A stretch of DNA of 16,957 nt from NCBI GenBank assembly GCA_900542245.1, contig UQMQ01000041.1:1-16957 (forward strand). Reading direction: 5' to 3'. Each line of letters begins with the position of its first letter. Within the stretch, counting starts at the first letter, position 1. Under the pieces are notes generated by a model. It had not been told where the DNA came from and made no database searches. It saw nothing but the letters and a program-made list of their open reading frames with translations. The DNA comes from an uncultured Eubacteriales bacterium (GTDB lineage Bacteria > Bacillota > Clostridia > Peptostreptococcales > Anaerovoracaceae). The position numbers were made by a program, and so were the translations under genes. This document shows positions 1 to 7,000 of this stretch, piece after piece.

Positions 1-699
1 GACACGCGCACCCTGACGGTCGAAACGCAAAAATCACTGAAATTCGTCAAGGACATGCATGGCGTGCGCTTTGACGCGTACATCAAGTCTGAAAATATAT
101 GGGCTGAGGTGGAGATGCAGACAATCTCCAATCTTCCCCTCGGTAAGCGCGCCCGGTACTATCAATCCAACATGGATCTGGACTGTCTGGAGAAAGGTGC
201 AGACTACACAGCACTCAAAAAATGCTATGTGATCTTCATCTGTACTTTTGATTACTTCAAAAAAGACGCACCGGTGTATTTTTTCCGTTCGTGGGATGTG
301 GAAAAAGGCTTGCCGCTGGACGATTTTTCGTATAAAATAGTGTTGAACGCAGCATGCTCTCCGGACAAGGTGCCGGAGAAGCTGAAACCGCTCTACGCCT
401 ACTTAAACGACCCGCGCCAGAGTCAGGTTTCCCCGCTGACGCGCATGATCGACGCGCGCGTAAAGAAGTTCAATACGGACGAATGGAGGCGGAAGTACAT
501 GACATTCGAATATATGCTCAAAGAACGCGAACGCATAGGCATAGAACAAGGACGCGCCGAAGGCGAAGCCATTGGTCTGGAAAAAGGCGCCGCGCAGAAA
601 CAGCGCGAGATCGCGAAAGCTATGCTGCAGGAGGGCTTAGAGAAATCTGTCATTACGAAGATAACCGGCTTGTCGGCATCGGAACTCGAAACCTTGTAG
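1..699 (+). CDS. Rpn family PD-(D/E)XK nuclease / putative transposase, 5' end cut by window edge
   Basis: The reading frame is open from base 1 to a TAG at 697-699, giving 232 visible residues; the true start lies outside the window. The visible part matches the Rpn (recombination-promoting nuclease) / PD-(D/E)XK transposase-like family: FDAY with Asp at visible residue 25, then AEVEMQ with Glu36, Glu38 and Gln40, which fit the D...ExQ nuclease core. The C-terminal third is a charged helix with GxExG-like repeats (about residues 180-205), typical of these proteins. Family members are DNA endonucleases that promote RecA-independent recombination and often occur as scattered multicopy genes. 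It is the only plus-strand gene here and runs head-on into the pst operon. The C-terminus appears intact. Family call is confident; the physiological role is not known. Confidence 0.8.
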   Translation, partial: DTRTLTVETQKSLKFVKDMHGVRFDAYIKSENIWAEVEMQTISNLPLGKRARYYQSNMDLDCLEKGADYTALKKCYVIFICTFDYFKKDAPVYFFRSWDVEKGLPLDDFSYKIVLNAACSPDKVPEKLKPLYAYLNDPRQSQVSPLTRMIDARVKKFNTDEWRRKYMTFEYMLKERERIGIEQGRAEGEAIGLEKGAAQKQREIAKAMLQEGLEKSVITKITGLSASELETL

Positions 700-734
700 T
701 ATACAGGCAACATAACACCAAAGGAAACACATGA

Positions 735-785
735 GGGCTGTCACATCGTTAATCGCGCATGCATCGACGACGTGACAGCCCTTTT
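735..785 (+). terminator. Rho-independent terminator between convergent genes
   Basis: A perfect 10-bp stem pairs 735-744 with 772-781. After one mismatch it continues with 4 bp (746-749 with 767-770). TTTT follows at 782-785. The T tail fits termination of the plus-strand nuclease gene. The same hairpin lies 30 bases past the pstA stop and may also stop that transcript, although the minus-strand tail is less T-rich. Confidence 0.75.
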
Positions 786-811
786 CCATCCCGCTTCAGA
801 GCTTAAGATGC

Positions 812-1663
812 TTACCTTCCCCGCCGTTCCCTGCGCCCCATGAGCAGCGAAACGCACAGATTCAGCGCCGCAGTCAGCAGCAGCAAAACCAGCGCCGTCT
901 GATAAGCGCTCTCCAGGGATCGCCCCTCGACCATCATCGCATACAAAGCTACCGCCAATGTCGCCGCTGAGGAAAACACACTGTCCACCCTCTCCCCTCC
1001 TGTCCCTGCCGTAAACAGCAGCGCGGCAGATTCCCCGGTGATCCTGCCGACAGCCAGCAGAATACCTGCCAGCATGCCGGGAAACGCCGCAGGCAAAAGG
1101 ACATGCAAAGCCGTCCTGCCCTTTCCCGCCCCTAAACCGAAGCTCGCCTCTCGCTGGCCCGCAGGAATCGTCCGCAGTGCCTCCTGCGCAGTGCGAATGA
1201 TCAGCGGCAGCACCATCAGCAGCAGCGTGCACGCACCGGCAAGAAAGGAATACCCCCAGCCCAGCCGCAGGACGAACAGCAAAAAACCAAAAAGCCCAAA
1301 CAAAATGGACGGTATTCCCGCCAGCGTCTCCACTGCAAGGCTGACCGCTTTCGCAAAGCGGCTGCCGCGGCTTGCGTACTCCGTAAGAAAAATCGCTGCC
1401 CCGGTCCCGATCGGTATCGCCGGCAAAAGGACCGCAACGATCATAAAGAGCGTATTCCAAAGTGCAGGCAGCCAAGCCATATGCAGATAATCCGCCTGCT
1501 CAGACCTCCCGTCGGCTGCACCGCCGGGCAAAACACACGCCCAAAACTCCGGACATCCCTGCCGGACAAGAAACCCGATCACCAGCAGCGCGATCGCGCC
1601 GCACATCAGTGCACTGCCGAGCGTCGCTGCATGCAGCAGCGCCGAGATCCATTTTTGCCGCAT
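812..1663 (-). CDS. pstA: Phosphate ABC transporter permease PstA
   Basis: This is one of the two membrane permeases of the high-affinity phosphate importer PstSCAB. The product is 283 residues, close to the usual PstA length. About six membrane segments are visible. The family motif ETLAGIPS is at residues 112-119, the cytoplasmic EAA-type loop (FGLGAGKGRTALHVLLPAAFPG) spans about 175-196, and RITGES is at 207-212. The EAA loop is where the ATPase PstB docks. The ATG at 1663 is preferred because AAAGGAGA lies just upstream; an in-frame start 17 codons earlier would place that site inside the coding region. It is the last gene of the operon, 152 bases after pstC, with no pstB or phoU following. 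Confidence 0.93.
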   Translation of the reverse strand: MRQKWISALLHAATLGSALMCGAIALLVIGFLVRQGCPEFWACVLPGGAADGRSEQADYLHMAWLPALWNTLFMIVAVLLPAIPIGTGAAIFLTEYASRGSRFAKAVSLAVETLAGIPSILFGLFGFLLFVLRLGWGYSFLAGACTLLLMVLPLIIRTAQEALRTIPAGQREASFGLGAGKGRTALHVLLPAAFPGMLAGILLAVGRITGESAALLFTAGTGGERVDSVFSSAATLAVALYAMMVEGRSLESAYQTALVLLLLTAALNLCVSLLMGRRERRGR

Positions 1664-1815
1664 TCCGCCTCTCTCCTTTCCCCCGCAGTTCCACGTCACT
1701 TTTTCTCTTTCCAAATATACCCGCCAATCCTCTTTACATGCCGGAATGCGCCGGACATTTCAGCGTACATTGCCGCGTGCGTTTGTACTGCAGCGCCTCA
1801 CTGCTCGCATCTGTC

Positions 1816-2727
1816 CTATAATCGCTGCCTTCGCCATGCTTTCTCCTTATTTCTGCTGCCTCCGCGCGGCTTTTCGCGGCTGTACAGTCCCTGCAGCAGC
1901 ATGGCTGCCAGATTCATCAGCAAGATCCACACAAAAAGCACCGCACCGGCGCTGATCAGCGCATCCCGATGCTTTCCCTCCGCAGCGTAACCCATTTCTA
2001 ATGCGATCAGCCCTGTCAAGGTTCGCACACCGGCGGTGACGGACTGCGGCATCCAGGTCTGATTCCCTGCTACCATGACCACAGCCATCGTTTCCCCGAC
2101 CGCCCGCCCGATCCCCAGCATGACCGCCGCCAGCATACCGGGCGCAGCCCCCGGCAGCAGCGCAAAAAAGACACTCTGCTCCCTGCTCGCGCCCAGAGCC
2201 CGCGCACCCGCGTAATAGCTTTCCGGTACAGCCCGGATCGCGCTCTCTGCCACGCTGATGACAGTCGGCAAAATCATGATCGCCAGCATCACAGCCGCGC
2301 TGAGAATTCCCCTGCCGCTGCCGCCGCAGAATCGCTGCACCAACGGTACAAGAAAGCTGATGCCGAACAGACCGTAAACCACCGAGGGTATCCCCGCCAT
2401 GGTTTCCACCAAAGGCCTTGCGATCCGGTACACATGCGCCGGACAGAAACGTGCCAGAAACACCGCGCACAAAAGACCCGGCGGCACGCCCAAAAGCACC
2501 GCGCCGCCCGTCACATAAGCGCTGCCGACAAGCATCGGGAAAATACCGAAGACCCCCTCCATCGGCTGCCAATCCCGACCGCCCAAAAACGAGATGGTTC
2601 CTTCTTCCTGCAAAAACGGCACCGCCCCCGCAAACAAAAAGAAACAAATGGCAGCAGCCGCGACCAGCGATACGGCTGCCGCCAAGAAACAAACCGCGCC
2701 TAAGACATATTCCTGATATTTTCCCAT
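1816..2727 (-). CDS. pstC: Phosphate ABC transporter permease PstC
   Basis: PstC is the partner permease of PstA, forming the membrane channel of the phosphate importer. The product is 303 residues. It has an N-terminal hydrophobic segment (about 8-34) and about five further membrane segments. The motif ETMAGIPSVVYGLFG is at 108-122, the EAA loop (GARALGASREQ through LLPGAAPG) is at about 174-197, and RAVGET is at 208-213. The ATG at 2727 follows a GGAGAG ribosome site with 8-base spacing. The start overlaps the end of pstS by 28 bases, so translation of the two is probably coupled. The last dozen residues are a basic tail. The 152-base gap to pstA contains no gene I can support. Confidence 0.93.
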   Translation of the reverse strand: MGKYQEYVLGAVCFLAAAVSLVAAAAICFFLFAGAVPFLQEEGTISFLGGRDWQPMEGVFGIFPMLVGSAYVTGGAVLLGVPPGLLCAVFLARFCPAHVYRIARPLVETMAGIPSVVYGLFGISFLVPLVQRFCGGSGRGILSAAVMLAIMILPTVISVAESAIRAVPESYYAGARALGASREQSVFFALLPGAAPGMLAAVMLGIGRAVGETMAVVMVAGNQTWMPQSVTAGVRTLTGLIALEMGYAAEGKHRDALISAGAVLFVWILLMNLAAMLLQGLYSREKPRGGSRNKEKAWRRQRL

Positions 2728-3800
2728 CGTCTGATCTCTCCGATATAAATGCGCCGCAAGGTTTCTGTGCTGAGTTCTCGCACCGGATTCCGGCGATGGA
2801 CGATGACCGCGATCCCGTCAGCTGCGATACATGCTGCACGTGCTCCTGCCGCCAGCTCCGTTTCCGTCAGTGCGCGCGAGGACATGCCGATTTGACAAGC
2901 ACCTGCCAGCACCGCTGTGATCCCCGCTGCGGACCCTGTCTGCTGAATCTCGACAGATACCTCCGGGTGCATGCCCTGATAGGCTCCGACCAACGTCTGC
3001 ACCAATGGCGCCATCGCCGTTGAGCCGACAAGGACCAGCCGCACCGGTTTATCGGTAGCATTGCCGCATGCCTGCACTGCTGCCTCAGCTTCCGCGTTCT
3101 GTCCTGCTCTCGTCTGCAGAGCTGCGCCATACGCCGTCTCAGGCGCGTTCTGCCATCGCACGTCGCTTTGCAATGCTGCCTTCATCGGTACATACCCTGC
3201 CTGCGCTATGATTGCCTGCCCGCGCAGACTGCCCGCAAACACCATAAAGTCCCGCGCGGCTCGTTCCGCAGCCTCCATCTCGCCGCGCCCATGCCCTGCC
3301 TCTCCATGCATCCATGCCTTTGCCTCATCCGCTGCCCGCACCACCAGATAAAAGCGCTGACGCAGCGGATAGCTGCCGTCCTTGACCGTCTCTGCGGACG
3401 GCAGCACCCCATTTACCTTGACCGTCCTGACCGTCTCCCGCGGCGCCATCGCCGAAACATAACCGATGGCGCCGCGATTCTGCGCCGCACTCATCAGCAC
3501 GACCGCGGTACTCTGCGTCACCTCTGCAGCCTCTGTCGTCCGGTCATGCCCGTCATTGCAGATCCCCAGCTGCGAAACAAACGCTGTCCGCGTGCCGGAG
3601 CCCTCCTCCCGCGTGATCACTGTAATTTCCCCGCCGCAGCCCACTCCCGCATCCCGACCGCCACCTTGATTTGCGGCAGCACACCCGCAAAAGCCAAGCA
3701 CCACCACGCAGCCCGCCGCCAGCAGCAGCCCAAGCCGCCAACGCCCACGCTTTCTCCGGCGCAGCTGTGCTGCACTTCCGTCTGACGATTTGCACACCAA
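2700..3800 (-). CDS. pstS: PstS-like phosphate-binding lipoprotein with permuted domain order
   Basis: This is the likely extracellular substrate-binding lipoprotein that delivers phosphate to PstC/PstA. A long frame opens at 4094, but that start lies upstream of the surface-protein terminator. The TTG at 3800 has AGGAAG 7 bases before it and gives 366 residues. They begin with an Arg-rich n-region (14-22), a hydrophobic stretch (23-37) and a lipobox-like FCGC ending at Cys40. The phosphate-binding half with TREEGSGTR (63-71) and the AIGYVS motif comes first. The half with VGSTAMAPL (about 258-266), IGMSSRAL, DGIAVIV and the final GEIRRWENI comes last. Ordinary PstS has the reverse order. I recall other clostridial binding proteins built this way. 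The start codon is the least certain part; ATG codons at 3914 and 3929 are alternatives. Confidence 0.82.
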   Translation of the reverse strand: MVCKSSDGSAAQLRRRKRGRWRLGLLLAAGCVVVLGFCGCAAANQGGGRDAGVGCGGEITVITREEGSGTRTAFVSQLGICNDGHDRTTEAAEVTQSTAVVLMSAAQNRGAIGYVSAMAPRETVRTVKVNGVLPSAETVKDGSYPLRQRFYLVVRAADEAKAWMHGEAGHGRGEMEAAERAARDFMVFAGSLRGQAIIAQAGYVPMKAALQSDVRWQNAPETAYGAALQTRAGQNAEAEAAVQACGNATDKPVRLVLVGSTAMAPLVQTLVGAYQGMHPEVSVEIQQTGSAAGITAVLAGACQIGMSSRALTETELAAGARAACIAADGIAVIVHRRNPVRELSTETLRRIYIGEIRRWENIRNMS

Positions 3801-3927
3801 CCGCACACTTCCTGCGCGCAGCTGTCGTCTTCCCGCATCGACTGCACGCGGCTGCTGTCCTCCCGCGCGGCGCGGCTTCCACTTCCATGCGCCGCCCCTT
3901 GTCCTGCCTCTCATACCCAAATTCCAC

Positions 3928-3955
3928 ATACTACAGCAAATGCACCAAACGACAA
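3928..3955 (-). promoter_or_regulatory. Weak candidate promoter for the pst operon
   Basis: On the minus strand TTGTCG (3955-3950) and TAGTAT (3933-3928) are separated by 16 bases, each matching the sigma-A consensus at 4 of 6 positions. It sits just after the upstream terminator and before pstS, where a promoter is expected. No clear Pho-box direct repeats were seen. Confidence 0.25.
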
Positions 3956-3966
3956 ATTTAGACCAC

Positions 3967-3999
3967 AAAAAACCACCGGCACCCTCACAGGCCCGGTGG
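3967..3999 (-). terminator. Rho-independent terminator after the surface-protein gene
   Basis: A 7-bp GC-rich stem (3993-3999 with 3973-3979) is followed on the minus strand by six T (3972-3967). It lies about 60 bases past the stop of the large secreted-protein gene and separates that gene from pstS. The plus-strand side also carries TTTT, but no plus-strand gene enters from the left. Confidence 0.88.
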
Positions 4000-4038
4000 C
4001 TTTTCTTCGGTTCATCAAAAGAAACCTTCCTCTTTTTT

Positions 4039-4057
4039 ACGTAAGGAATTCCTACGT
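4039..4057. repeat. Imperfect palindrome just after the surface-protein stop codon
   Basis: ACGTA and TACGT flank a perfect GGAATTCC palindrome, with one unpaired base at 4044. It begins 3 bases past the stop codon of the large secreted-protein gene. Neither orientation has a T tail after the hairpin, so it is not itself a terminator; it could protect the 3' end of the mRNA. Confidence 0.45.
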
Positions 4058-4060
4058 TCC

Positions 4061-7000
4061 CTACTTTGCCCAGCTTCTTGCCGCGTATTGACACTGCTTC
4101 AGCGCAGTCGCCGCAATCAGTTTTCCGTTTTCATCATATACTCTGAGCTGTACCTTGTAGAAATACTTCACGCCCTTCTTTCCGCTTGTATTCGTGTAAG
4201 AAGCCGTTTTTTTCGTCACTGCAGAGCGATAAGCTGCGGCTTTCTTTGTCGAACGGTAAAAGCGGTACTTGACCGTATAGCCCATATCCTGCAATTCCTT
4301 GATCGCAGCCTGCATTTTCGCATCTGCAAGCAAACGAACCTTGATATGACCCTTTGCCGTTTTGACTGAACGCGCTTTCAGCCCAAGATCACCGGTCAGT
4401 GCCTTGACCTTTGCAGCATCATCCTTCGTTTCCTCGTCCTTCGGTTCCTCTGCCGTTTGCTTATCCTTATTCTGATCCTCCGGCTTCTGCTCACCGCCCG
4501 GTGCAGCCGGTGCCCAGCCGCTGCTGCCGGTGTCCTTCGTGTAATCCTCTACATAGTAAAGCTTGACCATATCTCCGGTCTTCAGCGTGTAACCATTGAT
4601 CGCAGCCTGCGGGCTCTTGCCGTTGACCGTATACATCCAGCCGCTGTTCGGTCCCTTGTCCTTTTCGGCGAGTGTTACGCCGCCCTTTGTCACCGACTTC
4701 ACATAACCGCTGCCCGCGCCGACACCTTGCATACCCGCAGCATCAAGCGCTTTAACGATCAGATCAGCAGCCGTACTGCCCTCTGCCAGCGTGTGCGTTG
4801 TAGACAGCCATTCTGTCTTGCTGTCCGGACAAATGCTGATCGCTGCAATGATATTCTGTCCGCTGGTCGTAGCACCGCCCGGCTTACTTGTACTATTCTC
4901 CGGTGTTCCGACTCCACTTGCTCTGGCAGCCGTTTTGCCCGGCTCCGGGTTCGTCTCCGGATTCTTCGCCACACTGGTCTTACCGGTATAAATATTATAC
5001 ATACTGACATTTGCTTCCTTCAGCTTTTCCAGCACGACTAGCGCACGGAAGCCCTGCTCGGTTGCTAATGCCTGTGCTTTTTCGCCTGCCGTCCCGTCTG
5101 CATAAGCAGAAGTAAATCCGTTCTGTCCGGAATTCACATAAAGCGACAGTGCATCGGCAAGGCTGCTGTTGTTGTTCTTAAAGTTGCTCGGATTCTCTCC
5201 GATTGCCGCCAGACCTGTGATGACCATCGCATCCGTATTGACATTGCCGAAAGAGCCGTTTTCACCCTGGGCCTTTTTCAGACCGGCAAGCGCTTTCGTA
5301 ATAAAGGTGTTCGCTTGATCTTTCACGCCATAAGGGTCCGCCGTCGCCTTTGCGAAACGCGCGAGCGCCGCCAGCGCGGTACCTGTCGTATCGATGTCAT
5401 CGTAATTCTTGCCCCAGTAAGCACCTTGGCAAAGACCGTTCGCGCCCTGATTGTCCGTGAGGATCTTAACGAGCTGCTGCACCTGTGCAGTTGTTAACTC
5501 GACATTGCCCTGTTCGTCCGCCAATAAAATCCAAGGCGCCGTATAATAGGCCACATTCATATTCATCGCCTGTAGCTTCGCCGCATTATTGTATGCCTGA
5601 CCGCCGCCGTACGGTGTCAGCTTGGTCGTATCAATGCCCAGCGCGCCCAAGATCAGTTCGCCTTTCGCGCGGTCAGACGCCAACGCGTTGTTCTGCGCCA
5701 GCGCATTGATCGCCAGATTCAGGTAATTCTGCTTCGCTGCGCCGCTTGTCTCAGCACTCTTTCCGCTTAGTTTCGCATAAGCCGCCATGTCGAATACGAC
5801 CCATTCGTCCGACTTCCCTGTATAAGTGCGCGCGATCGTATCGATCAGACTCCTCAGCTTCTCTGCCGCCGGATAAATAACAACGCTGATTGGTTTAGAA
5901 AGCGTGATGCCTCCTTTTGTCAGTGTCAGTGTCAGCGTTGCCGTTTCCGTTACCGCCGCACCGCTCTCATTCTTTTTGAGCAGCTTCAATGTATGCTTTT
6001 CCGCTGTTAAATAACCCTTTTGAATATCGTCGTTTGACTGTGTGATCGCTACTGTAATACCTGTATCTGCCGCCATGCCAGTTTTCAGCGCAGTCAGTGC
6101 ATCGCCAACTGCCGCGTTTGCCGATATTGTGATCGTATCTGCGTACTTGCCTAATTCGTCTACCAGCGAGGGATCTGCCGCAACCGGATCGGTCCCGCTC
6201 AGATACGGCTTGCCGTTATTTTTGCTAGGATCGATCGTCCATCCATTGCCGAGCTTCGCAAGCATATCCTGCCGCGTATCATCCGATACCACCGTTGTCC
6301 CCGGCTTCGTGTCTGCCGCAGTCCCTGCCTCTACATAGCAATCCTGCAGATTTGCAGACAAGATCGTTCCTTTGCCGTAAAGCCCAAAAGCCTTACCTTC
6401 CGCGCCAACAACCTTGCCAGCATTATAGCAGCCTTTCATGGAAGGCTTGCAGTTATCGCCGGTCTGCCCGCCGGCATTGCCCAAAAGCCCCGCGGCCTGT
6501 ACGCCCGGTCCGTATACCGTTCCGGCATTGTAGCAGTTTTTCAGCTGCACGCAGTTCTTGTTGCCGCCGACCAGACCGCCGATCGTCGCGTTGGCGTCTG
6601 TTCCGGTGCAGACAACATTGCCCGCGTTGTAAGCGTTTTCGATCACCATCTTGTGATCTTCCCACTTGTATTCGATACCGTCCTCATAACCGCCGACCAA
6701 ACCGCCGACACCTTCACAGCCTCTGGCCAGTGCCGACACATTCACCGCGCTGCCGCAGTTTCTGATCGTCACATCGCCGATTGCATAGCCAGCCAGACCG
6801 CCGACTCTCGCGTACGGCTCCGCACAGTATACCTGTCCCTTTAAGGTCAGATTCTCTACCGCCGCATTGTCAAGACAGCCGAAGAATCCGTAGTAAGTTC
6901 TGGCGTTCGTTACGTTCAGCCCGCTGATCGTATAGCCCGCACCATCAAAATGACCTCTGAACGGAGACGTCCAGCTCGGACCGATCGGCGTCCAACTCAT

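Noticed and set aside
741..1475. Long minus-strand frame overlapping pstA
   Set aside because: Cys/Gly/Arg-rich composition with no recognisable motif; pstA in the other frame has full family signatures.
1847..2839. 330-codon minus-strand frame overlapping pstC
   Set aside because: It is an out-of-frame shadow of pstC with skewed composition and no family motif.
3617..3847. Alternative pstS start in another frame (GGAGG before GTG at 3847)
   Set aside because: It would need a frameshift to enter the PstS frame and gives no signal peptide; treated as chance.
3801..4094. Upstream extension of the PstS reading frame to 4094
   Set aside because: It would begin inside the surface-protein gene and cross a strong terminator; the added part is Arg/Gly-rich and puts the lipoprotein signal in the middle of the protein.
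5300..7000. CRISPR-like or tandem DNA repeats in the surface-protein gene
   Set aside because: The repeats are protein-level GLUG/beta-helix motifs that have diverged at DNA level; there are no equal-length repeats with spacers.
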